Positions 34,186-41,429 of a stretch of DNA of 64,000 nucleotides are shown in pieces; the stretch's first letter is position 1; each line of letters opens with the position of its first letter. The DNA lies in NCBI GenBank assembly GCA_013298845.1, contig JAAFJN010000003.1, forward strand, positions 116,989 through 180,988, read 5' to 3'. The translations under genes were made by a program, and so were the position numbers. Origin of the DNA: Chitinophagales bacterium. Its GTDB lineage: Bacteria > Bacteroidota > Bacteroidia > Chitinophagales > Saprospiraceae. Under the pieces are notes generated by a model, which saw only the letters and a list, made by a program, of their open reading frames with translations, was not told where the DNA came from and ran no database searches.

Positions 34186-34217
34186 CAAAGGTAGGGGTTA
34201 ATTTTTCTGGCGGACAA
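34186..34217 (-). promoter_or_regulatory. Promoter of the cys operon (TTG-N21-TACCTTTG)
   Basis: On the minus strand, TACCTTTG occupies 34193-34186 and TTG 34217-34215, separated by 21 bases. This fits the Bacteroidota -33/-7 arrangement and is identical in spacing to the promoter at 39200-39231. The start point would fall at or just before the leader ATG. Confidence 0.7.
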
Positions 34218-34430
34218 GAAAAAAAATAAGTTTTTGAAAAAAAGATGGAAAAAGAAAGAAAAATTGCGATTTTCGGCATTTAATTCGCCTGCAAATTTCT
34301 TTAGCAAAATTTTTTATTATTAAAAAATGTCTACTAAAATGGTAGGACTTTTGAAGAATAAGAGTATTTTGTTGGGCGTGCTACCAAAAATATCATTACA
34401 ACCGTAGGTCCACTTCTTCACTTTCCAGGG

Positions 34431-35171
34431 CTAAAATCCCTCCAACCACTGCATCACATCCATTTTTTTGCGGACCGATACGGGAATGGTTTCTCCGTTT
34501 TTGAGCAGTAAAAAACCGCCGTCTTTTTTTTCAAAACCTTTTACGAAGCGAAAATTGACCAAATGCGTTTGGTGAACGCGCATAAAGCGGTGCCGTTCCA
34601 GCAGTTGGTCAAATTGCTTGAGGGTTTTGGTAACGTATATTTTTTCGCCGCTGGCCAACACAAAACGGGTATTGTTGCCATCGGCTTCACACCGCACGAT
34701 TTGGTCAATTTCGGTGATAATGATGCGTTCCTGCGTGTGTAACGACAAACGGGTGGGTAATAGTTCCGGCTGGGCAATGGCCTCGCGCAATACATTGAGG
34801 CTTTCGCGGTTGCTGCCCAATTGGCGCACGGCGCGTTCTACGGCCTCGGCCAATTGTTCGGGCGCGATGGGTTTGAGCAGGTAATCTACCGCCGCGTACC
34901 GGAACGCCCGCAAAGCGTACTCTTCCGATGCGGTGGTAAAAATGATGCGGGCTTCCAATTTTGGAAAAATTTCCAGCAAATCAAAACCCGTCCCGTCGCC
35001 CAACATAATGTCGAGGAAAATAATGTCGGGTTTTACCTGCTGAATTAATTTTGCCGCACTCACCACCGAAGTCGCCGACCCCACAATGGTCACCTGCGGG
35101 CAAAAAGCCGCCAAATCGGCTTCGAGGGCCGCAATCACCTGCGGCATATCTTCCACGATAATTCCCTTCAT
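34431..35171 (-). CDS. LytTR-family response regulator
   Basis: 246 residues. The N-terminal receiver (about 1-120) has the acidic pair near the start (VEDMP), the phosphoacceptor Asp in IIFLDIMLGDGTG (about residue 53), TTASEE and the Lys of YLLKPIAP. The C-terminal LytTR DNA-binding domain (about 145-246) has IIITEIDQIVRCEADGNNT and RFMRVHQTHLVN. It starts 9 bases after the TIR-like/SDR gene, so it belongs to that operon. No histidine kinase is adjacent; a partner must be elsewhere, or the regulator responds to another input. The terminal gap to the cys promoter (34218-34430) is AT-rich, with nothing further recognised. Confidence 0.93.
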   Translation of the reverse strand: MKGIIVEDMPQVIAALEADLAAFCPQVTIVGSATSVVSAAKLIQQVKPDIIFLDIMLGDGTGFDLLEIFPKLEARIIFTTASEEYALRAFRYAAVDYLLKPIAPEQLAEAVERAVRQLGSNRESLNVLREAIAQPELLPTRLSLHTQERIIITEIDQIVRCEADGNNTRFVLASGEKIYVTKTLKQFDQLLERHRFMRVHQTHLVNFRFVKGFEKKDGGFLLLKNGETIPVSVRKKMDVMQWLEGF

Positions 35172-35180
35172 GGTGTGCGA

Positions 35181-37349
35181 TTAAGAACGACCGGAACGAT
35201 CTACTACCGTAGCGCTGGCTTGTTGGGTGCCAAACATGTACACATCCTGCACGTTCACGTGCGCCGGGCGCGAGGCAATAAACCAAATGGCTTCGGCCAC
35301 GTCGCGGGCGGTTAAGGGCTGAAAATCGTTGTAAATTTTGGCTTTTTCGCCGTCGCCGTCGAAGCGGGTAAGCGCAAATTCGGTTTCTTCCACGTGGCCG
35401 GGGCTGACCTGACTCACGCGAATACCGTATTTGTGCAGGTCGAAACGCATGGATTTGGTTAAGGCTTCCACCGCAAATTTGGTGGCGCAATACACGTTGC
35501 CGTTCGGGTACGCCTCTTTGCCCGCCGATGAACTGAGGTTAACAATGTGGCCGTGGCGGCGTGCGACCATGCCGCGTGATACCAACTGCGTCACGTACAA
35601 TAAACCTTTGATATTGGTGTCAATCATGGTTTCCCAGTGGTGCAGTTCGCCTTCGTGAATGGGCGCTAAACCTTTGGCCAAACCGGCATTGTTGATCAAA
35701 ATATCAATGTTTTGCCACGATTCGGGCAAATTGGTCAAACTTCCTTCCACGGCGCGTTGGTCCCGAACGTCAAAAACGAGGGGCAGTACTTCCACGCCAA
35801 ACTGGTTTTCCAGTTCGGTGCGCAGGTCAAATAAACGTTCGGCGCGGCGGCCGGTAACGATCAGGCGGTAACCGTGGCGGGCAAATTCCACGGCGGTGGC
35901 CCGGCCTATCCCCGATGTGGCCCCGGTAATCATCACAATTTCGTTGCGGCGGGTGGCGACCACCGGCGCTGGAGCCGGTAGGGGAGCGGGAATGGTATTT
36001 TCGGCGCGTACTTCGGTCTCTGCCGACGAAGATTCCTGCGGGTTATTGTCCGTTTGTTCGGGTTGAGCGGCTTCCGGCAGCGGGATATTTTCACCCATTT
36101 TCCGCAAACGCTCCACAATGGTTTCGTCGTCGGGGTCTTGGGCCATCGCTTTTTTAAGGTAAGCAATGCTGGTTTCGTTGTATCCGGTGAGTTGGTCGCT
36201 GGTCAAAAAGCCCAGTTTTTTCCAAATACCGGGCAAATCGGGGTTCGATTCGGCGGCGCGGTCCCAGCAATATTTAGCCATCAGAAAATCGCTGTCGGCA
36301 AAAGCACTTTCACCGGCGGCTTCGTAGGCGGTAGCGTCGTCTTGGGGGGCTAATATTTCCTCCGGTGCTTCGTCTTCGTGCAGGGCTTTTTCATATTCGG
36401 CCTGCAATTGCTCGTGGTGCGGGTATTGCTCCAAGGCCGATCTCAATACTTCAATACCCAATTCGCGGTTGCCGCGTTCGATCCAACTCCACGCGTCTTT
36501 AATGGTGTTATCAATGTCTTGTTCGGCGTAGTTCCCGGTTTCGGGGTGGGCTGTTTCCGCGTCATTGGGACGTACCAAATGCGCTTCCGGGTCAAATTCC
36601 GGCGCGGGTGGGGCCAAAGGTTCCTGAAACGGCTTCATAGGTTCCACGGGCCGGAACGTCAGCGGTCCCGATACCGGAACCGTGGTTGTGGAGGCCGGGG
36701 TTGTAACGGGCGGTTCGGGGGCAGATACTGTCGGTGGCGGGGCCGGCGTGGTAGCGGCGGGTTCGGGGTTGGTACGACTGGCCGGCATGATTCCCGCGAA
36801 CCGATACACGTCGTTAAATCCGGTAACACTCAAATAGTCCCATTTCACCGGGTCGGTATCGCGGAGGGCCGAAATTAACTCACCGGCCTGATCCGCAATC
36901 TCGTGCAACCGCTGTTGGTGCTGAAACAACTCCGCCCGATGGGCATCATCGGCGTGGTTGTATTGGTCGCTCATGGCCAAATAACGCTGCTGCCAGTAGT
37001 TCATGTACTGAATGGCGTACACCACCCGGTCAATGTGGGTTTCTACCGCTTTTATTTCGCCGTTTTCCTCGTGGGTGCCGTTGGCAATAACCACCATTAC
37101 CCGGCTCTGGCGCATGAGCGAGAGCAGGGCCGCCAACATGCCCGACATGGCGGCTTCACTTTTGATAAAATTATCGGTGAGCAGCAACACCACCGGGTGC
37201 GCAGCGGCAGCAACCGTTTCGGCGAAGGTGCCGGGCGTGGTGTAATCTGCGTCCGAGATGCGGGTAAAGGCAATTTCGGGGATATTTTTTTCCAAAATAT
37301 CCGCAAGATTGCCGTTCGAGTGGCTAAAGGCGAGGTATATCTGAGTCAT
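35181..37349 (-). CDS. TIR-like / TPR / short-chain dehydrogenase fusion protein
   Basis: 722 residues in three parts. Residues 1-150 resemble a TIR fold: IYLAFSHSNGNLADILEKN as the first strand and helix, HPVVLLLTDNFIKSEAAM as strand D with the SE box. The residue aligning with the NADase Glu (SxWCxxE) appears to be Gly, so catalysis is doubtful. A Pro-rich linker (about 195-265) leads to TPR-like helices at about 285-410 (AWSWIERGNRELGIEVLRSAL; AGESAFADSDFLMAKYCWDRA). Residues about 470-720 are a classical SDR: TGATSGIG, NNAG, NLSSSAG, and YCATK (Tyr about 620), closest to YdfG-type NADP enzymes. It sits in an operon 7 bases after a TlpA-like gene and 9 before a LytTR regulator. Its substrate is unknown. 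Confidence 0.82.
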   Translation of the reverse strand: MTQIYLAFSHSNGNLADILEKNIPEIAFTRISDADYTTPGTFAETVAAAAHPVVLLLTDNFIKSEAAMSGMLAALLSLMRQSRVMVVIANGTHEENGEIKAVETHIDRVVYAIQYMNYWQQRYLAMSDQYNHADDAHRAELFQHQQRLHEIADQAGELISALRDTDPVKWDYLSVTGFNDVYRFAGIMPASRTNPEPAATTPAPPPTVSAPEPPVTTPASTTTVPVSGPLTFRPVEPMKPFQEPLAPPAPEFDPEAHLVRPNDAETAHPETGNYAEQDIDNTIKDAWSWIERGNRELGIEVLRSALEQYPHHEQLQAEYEKALHEDEAPEEILAPQDDATAYEAAGESAFADSDFLMAKYCWDRAAESNPDLPGIWKKLGFLTSDQLTGYNETSIAYLKKAMAQDPDDETIVERLRKMGENIPLPEAAQPEQTDNNPQESSSAETEVRAENTIPAPLPAPAPVVATRRNEIVMITGATSGIGRATAVEFARHGYRLIVTGRRAERLFDLRTELENQFGVEVLPLVFDVRDQRAVEGSLTNLPESWQNIDILINNAGLAKGLAPIHEGELHHWETMIDTNIKGLLYVTQLVSRGMVARRHGHIVNLSSSAGKEAYPNGNVYCATKFAVEALTKSMRFDLHKYGIRVSQVSPGHVEETEFALTRFDGDGEKAKIYNDFQPLTARDVAEAIWFIASRPAHVNVQDVYMFGTQQASATVVDRSGRS

Positions 37350-37356
37350 ACTACAA

Positions 37357-38664
37357 TTATCTCATGCTGTTAATCAGCGCGGCAAATTCTGCCTTAAACG
37401 CTGCGTATTTACTGGTGGCCGGACCGTCAAATCCGGTGTGCACCTGGCGAATTTGGCCTTTTTTGTCAATAATCATCATCGTGGGGAATGCCATCACTTT
37501 GCTCAACACCGGGAACAATGCAGCCGCTTCGTTTTTGCTGGCGGTGCCGCCGTACACAATATCGTGGCGAATATCCATCACTTTGCGGTATTGGGCCAAT
37601 TGTGCATTGGCGGCGGCCACGTCTTTGTGCCGTTCAAAGGACACACTCACCACTTTTATTTCTTGGGCAAGGTCGGGATTTTCTTTCAAAAAATCGCGCA
37701 AAAAGATTTGTTCGTCGCGGCAATTGGGGCACCACGTTCCCATAATGGTCACAATCGAAATTTTATTGTCAAACTCTGGGCCGGGGTATTTTAGGGCGCG
37801 ACCGTCGGGGGTGGTGAGGTTAAACGCCAGCGATTTGCCCGCCACCAAACGGGTGAGGGTATCGGCTGCACCGAGGTCAAAATTGGCATCTTTCCACGAA
37901 GTCCAGAGGCTGGGTTTTCCTTTGCCCGATTTAAATTCACCTTGCAGCGTGTCGCCCACAATTTTGCCGGAAAACAAAAAGGCGTGGGAACCATCAAAGG
38001 CCGACATCCAGAATTTGTTACCCTGCACGGTGCCTTCCAAAAAGCGGTAATCGCCGGTTTCGGTTCGGAATGTCCCCGTGAGGCGGTTGCCTTCCTGCTG
38101 AAATTCGGCAACTGCTTTTTCTGGATCATCCCCTTCAACCCCGAACAAAGTTGCCCATTTGCCACTAATATCTTTGGCGGGTGGTACTTTCAGGCTGGTG
38201 AAACGGTAGTTTTTGGCGGCATCGGCCACGAACGGAATGCGGTAATTATCTTTGGTGGTGACGCAAAAATAGCCCTGCATCCCGGCTCCGCGCACTTCGG
38301 CGTGGATATAACTTTGGTATTCGGGAAAATAAAAATTATACGTGTCGCGGGCGGTGGTGCGGTCGCGTCCAAATCGGATGCTGTCGCACTTAATCCGTTC
38401 CGAACCATTAATAAATTCGATGTAAAAATCGTCGGGCGTGGTATATTTTACCTCAAAGTTAAAAGGCAGTTCACCGGGTTTAAACTGGTCATAAATAATC
38501 ATGACACTGTCTTTATCGGTGGTGGAAAACACGGGTGGCTCGAGGGTTAATACCCCGCGCCAAATGCCGGGAGCGATTAATTTATACGCGTTATTGGCTT
38601 CTAAACAAGCGTTTAACCAGGCTGCCGTGCAGCAAACGAAGAGGAATAAGGAAAGTTTTTTCAT
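37357..38664 (-). CDS. TlpA-like thioredoxin-fold lipoprotein
   Basis: 435 residues with a lipoprotein signal (MKKLSLFLFVCCTAAWLNAC, lipid Cys at 20). The first about 280 residues are a beta-rich domain found N-terminal to TlpA domains in Bacteroidota (GIWRGVLTLE near the start; GKWATLFG in the middle). The C-terminal thioredoxin fold holds the redox pair in GTWCPNCRDE (Cys312 and Cys315), AFPTMMIIDKKGQI as the cis-Pro region, and a closing helix. It probably reduces or exchanges disulfides in the periplasm. It leads the operon with the TIR-like/SDR and LytTR genes. A TATTTTTG box lies at 38675-38682, just upstream. Confidence 0.9.
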   Translation of the reverse strand: MKKLSLFLFVCCTAAWLNACLEANNAYKLIAPGIWRGVLTLEPPVFSTTDKDSVMIIYDQFKPGELPFNFEVKYTTPDDFYIEFINGSERIKCDSIRFGRDRTTARDTYNFYFPEYQSYIHAEVRGAGMQGYFCVTTKDNYRIPFVADAAKNYRFTSLKVPPAKDISGKWATLFGVEGDDPEKAVAEFQQEGNRLTGTFRTETGDYRFLEGTVQGNKFWMSAFDGSHAFLFSGKIVGDTLQGEFKSGKGKPSLWTSWKDANFDLGAADTLTRLVAGKSLAFNLTTPDGRALKYPGPEFDNKISIVTIMGTWCPNCRDEQIFLRDFLKENPDLAQEIKVVSVSFERHKDVAAANAQLAQYRKVMDIRHDIVYGGTASKNEAAALFPVLSKVMAFPTMMIIDKKGQIRQVHTGFDGPATSKYAAFKAEFAALINSMR

Positions 38665-38767
38665 AAATACAGGGCAAAAATACGGACTCGGGAACGATAA
38701 ATAACATTTTATCCGTCCCTTCTACCGAAATGCGCCTGTTAAACACCGTGGATGCTTTAAATGTTGG

Positions 38768-38857
38768 TTACTTGATGCGAAAATGCACCAAATCGGCCAC
38801 AGAAACTAAAATTTCACTGACCCAGTACGACACGAATGCGATTAAAATAATAAACAT
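38768..38857 (-). CDS. Possible small membrane peptide
   Basis: A 29-residue frame from ATG at 38857, MFIILIAFVSYWVSEILVSV then ADLVHFRIK, has one hydrophobic helix and a charged end. It has no recognisable ribosome binding site or -7 box, and such short frames arise by chance. It is listed because the residue pattern is that of a real single-span peptide and the surrounding spacer is otherwise empty. Confidence 0.25.
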   Translation of the reverse strand: MFIILIAFVSYWVSEILVSVADLVHFRIK

Positions 38858-39199
38858 GTTTTGCGATTTTTGTGGGCTAATGACTTAAAAAATTAGCCGG
38901 GATGAAACAATGTTTACTAAAGGGGCAATAACTGTGCCAAAGGGGGGATTGTATTCCATTATCCACGATTAGGTGTTTTGTCCAAAATTTGGTTTGTGCA
39001 GAGTTGCTTTTGTGTGTTTTTGATCAGAGACCTTTTTTTACCCTATTTTTATCTTGCTTTTTTTGTCCGAAAAAAAGCCTTGACCGGTTAATAGTTTTCT
39101 AATTAAGTGTTTGATTGTAAGTTTTTTATGCGTTGTAAAAATGTTTTTTATTTTGTAAAAGCCTTCATTTGCCCTGTCCAAAACGTGTAAAAGTGTCCT

Positions 39200-39231
39200 T
39201 GCGGGTGGAAAAAGGATGCCCCTATCTTTGC
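39200..39231 (+). promoter_or_regulatory. Promoter (TTG-N21-TATCTTTG)
   Basis: TTG at 39200-39202 and TATCTTTG at 39224-39231 are separated by 21 bases, the same geometry as the cys operon promoter. It would give a 5' leader of about 105 bases before the ATG at 39342. Confidence 0.65.
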
Positions 39232-39293
39232 ATCAACAAAACACGGAAGTTTATACTTTCCCGATAACAGTGCTGAAGAACAAGTCAAGTGGT

Positions 39294-39307
39294 GATGCGT
39301 ACGCATC
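39294..39307 (+). promoter_or_regulatory. 14-base palindrome in a 5' leader (possible operator)
   Basis: GATGCGTACGCATC is a perfect palindrome between the promoter at 39200-39231 and the gene start. It may bind a regulator or form a hairpin in the RNA; no second copy was noticed nearby. Confidence 0.3.
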
Positions 39308-39341
39308 TTTCACAAATATTCTATTCTAAATTTTATTAAAA

Positions 39342-39833
39342 ATGATTAGATTTTTATCCATTTTATTGCTTTTAATGGCGAGTTTTTGGTGCATTAAGTG
39401 TACTAAAAATGAAATTCCGCACGGCGGATATCCCGTTAATATTTACGTCTCAAATCTTACCTTTTTCCTCCGAGACTCAAGCGGTAAGTCCCTTATTGGG
39501 GGTTTTAATAGTATCTACATTCCTGATGATGTTAAAATAACTAATTATGAAGGAGTAGATTCCGTAAATTATAAGATTGCAGGCGATGGATTGGTATATA
39601 TCAATCCATCAGACATAACAGATAAAGTTGGTTTTGATATAGATAAGTATTTTTTAATTCACTTTCCTGTGTCTGCAATAAACTCAACTGAGGATATTGA
39701 TACACTTAATGTAAGATACAACCTAATTAATCAAAGTTCCACCCTTTGGTACGATACCGTAGCGATATATTATAACCAACAATTGATTCATCGTGGAAAT
39801 TTTCCTGGTGAAAATTTAAAAATTATAAAATAA
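39342..39833 (+). CDS. Putative exported protein of unknown function
   Basis: 163 residues. The N-terminus (MIRFLSILLLLMASFWCIKC) is a signal sequence. Cys17 or Cys20 could be lipidated, but the lipobox is not canonical. The rest (NIYVSNLTFFLRDSSGKSL, TLNVRYNLINQSS, DTVAIYYNQQLIH) looks beta-rich. No family was recognised. Base composition is clearly more AT-rich than the flanking core genes. It is followed 10 bases later by another AT-rich exported-protein gene, and both probably come from the promoter at 39200. The pair looks like an accessory insertion bounded by the repeat at 40266. Confidence 0.55.
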   Translation: MIRFLSILLLLMASFWCIKCTKNEIPHGGYPVNIYVSNLTFFLRDSSGKSLIGGFNSIYIPDDVKITNYEGVDSVNYKIAGDGLVYINPSDITDKVGFDIDKYFLIHFPVSAINSTEDIDTLNVRYNLINQSSTLWYDTVAIYYNQQLIHRGNFPGENLKIIK

Positions 39834-39843
39834 AGTATAAAAA

Positions 39844-40233
39844 ATGAAAAACATACCTTTTATCTTGTTTTTTGGTTTAATGCCATTTTTTACCCACGCA
39901 CAAACAGGATTTCAATGTGGCACAACAGCAGTTTATGCAGATCGCGACACTTCAGAAATTCCTTGGTACGGAAATAACCAAATTCTTTATGAATACTTAC
40001 AAAAAAATTCAAAACTCTTGATTGATGTAAACCATATTGAAGAAAGAGGTGATGGTGAATGCCCTGAAATAGAAGGCCCATGCTCAAAGCGTCCAGTTGC
40101 TGCGTATGTGAAATTAGAAAATGACACGAATGTAAACTTCGAGTTCTTAAAGCAAAGTCCAGATCTATCCCAGGCTAATACTACAAGAAAAAGATTTGAT
40201 GAATATGCCGGTTTTTGTTTTTATGTGAGGTAG
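39844..40233 (+). CDS. Small secreted protein of unknown function
   Basis: 129 residues with a signal peptide (MKNIPFILFFGLMPFFTHA) and a mature region with four cysteines (FQCGTT, GECPEIEGPC, GFCFY), suggesting two disulfides. No known domain was recognised. Charged and polar residues dominate the middle. Its AT-rich composition and 10-base distance from the previous gene suggest a two-gene accessory unit. The stop is followed by repeat DNA. Confidence 0.55.
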   Translation: MKNIPFILFFGLMPFFTHAQTGFQCGTTAVYADRDTSEIPWYGNNQILYEYLQKNSKLLIDVNHIEERGDGECPEIEGPCSKRPVAAYVKLENDTNVNFEFLKQSPDLSQANTTRKRFDEYAGFCFYVR

Positions 40234-40265
40234 CGCGACATCTGCCATCAGAATTAATGCGCTTG

Positions 40266-40362
40266 GTGACTATTGGATATTTTATCCACATTTGTGCCCA
40301 TAATTTATTCCGGCATTTTACCCAAAATCTTGCAGACGCGCGGCCGCACGTCTCTACGGGTT
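40266..40362. repeat. TTTTATCCAC repeat with GACGCGCGGCCGCACGTC palindrome
   Basis: Two TTTTATCCAC/TTTTACCCAA units and one imperfect GACGCGCGG palindrome followed by TCTACGGG are of the same kind as at 5.7-6.0 kb and 23.8-24.1 kb. The stop codon of the convergent GSCFA gene (40354-40356) lies inside the repeat. Confidence 0.75.
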
Positions 40363-41328
40363 ATTCCCCAATAACCGCCGCTCCGCCGACCAATTCATGC
40401 TCGGATACTCTTTTTCCAACGCCGCAATGGCCTCCAATTGGCGGGCCTGAAACGTTTTGTGCTGGGCGGTATCGGGGTTAAAGGGCCGGTGCGCGGCGGC
40501 GGTAACGATTTTTTCAATCCGGCGGTTCAGTTCTAAGGTGTCGGGCGACATAAAGGTGTCCGAAAAACGCGACCAAATGTACTGAATGGCCGTCTCCGAG
40601 GGGTGCAGCATGTCATTAGTGTAAAAGCGATAATCGCGGAGGTCGTCCATGAGTAGTTCGTAGGCGGGAAAATACGCGGTATCGGGCAATGCGCGGCAGA
40701 GGGCTTCGCAGGCCAGCAGCAGGGTGGCTTTGCTCCGTTGGTTCTCTACGGCCCCGCTCCGCCAATGCCGCACGGGGCTGACCGTCAGCACGACTTTGAG
40801 GGTGGGCCGCTGTTCGCGCAACCGCCGGACCAATTGGCCAATAACATCGGTAATGGTATCCACCGGGAGGCGTTTTTGCCCAAACAAGGCGGCCGGCTTT
40901 TTGTGGCAATTCGCCACGATGCGTTCGTTTTCTAACCAATAAAATACATCGGCGGTGCCAAAAGTCAACAACAATACATCGGTTGTTTGCAAAAAAAGCC
41001 GCGTCGCATCGGCGGTAGTTTGGGCTTGCTCCACGGCATCGGAGAGGGTTGGCCGGGCCAAATCGGAGTGCATGTCCCAATGCCGCCAAATTCCTTCGTG
41101 TTCAAAAAAATTGGCGGGCGCATAGGTGGCTGCGGGCCACACCGATTGCGCCAGCGAAACGGGGTTGTAAATAACGCCGAACGGGTTAATGCAGGTCGAA
41201 AATTTGAGTCGGCTCAATTGCGCCCCAATGTGGGTGGTAAAACAGGAACCGGCCAATAAAACGGGCGTGGAATGGTCCATTTTGAAGGGCGCGGGGGGTA
41301 TTTGAAAGGTAGTTCTAAACTCAGACAT
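40354..41328 (-). CDS. GSCFA-domain protein (SGNH-like hydrolase)
   Basis: 324 residues from the ATG at 41328 (MSEFRTTFQIPPAP); upstream codons lack similarity. The family-naming motif is visible as LLAGSCFTTHIG, followed by FGVIYNPVSLAQ, LLTFGTADVFYW, NCHKKPA and VLTVSPVRHWR. GSCFA proteins have an SGNH/GDSL-like fold and are presumed acyl-ester hydrolases of unknown substrate; the Ser of GSCF would be the nucleophile. It is divergent from the gene at 41430. The C-terminal codons and stop fall in a repeat element, so the end of the protein may have been altered by the repeat insertion. Confidence 0.88.
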   Translation of the reverse strand: MSEFRTTFQIPPAPFKMDHSTPVLLAGSCFTTHIGAQLSRLKFSTCINPFGVIYNPVSLAQSVWPAATYAPANFFEHEGIWRHWDMHSDLARPTLSDAVEQAQTTADATRLFLQTTDVLLLTFGTADVFYWLENERIVANCHKKPAALFGQKRLPVDTITDVIGQLVRRLREQRPTLKVVLTVSPVRHWRSGAVENQRSKATLLLACEALCRALPDTAYFPAYELLMDDLRDYRFYTNDMLHPSETAIQYIWSRFSDTFMSPDTLELNRRIEKIVTAAAHRPFNPDTAQHKTFQARQLEAIAALEKEYPSMNWSAERRLLGNNP

Positions 41329-41429
41329 GAATTCTTGCGTGGATTTTCCCGACAAAATTCTACATTTACGCCGAAATTCCGGCACTTCTTTACATCTATT
41401 GCCTTTAAGTTGTTGGTTTTCTTGTTTTT

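Larger units (their letters stand above)
38665..39341. other. Long intergenic region (677 bases)
   Basis: AT-rich spacer between divergent transcription units. It holds a -7-like box for the TlpA gene (38675-38682), a possible 29-codon membrane peptide on minus (38768-38857), a promoter (39200-39231) and a 14-base palindrome (39294-39307) before the plus-strand gene. Nothing else with coding character was seen between 38880 and 39190. Confidence 0.7.
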
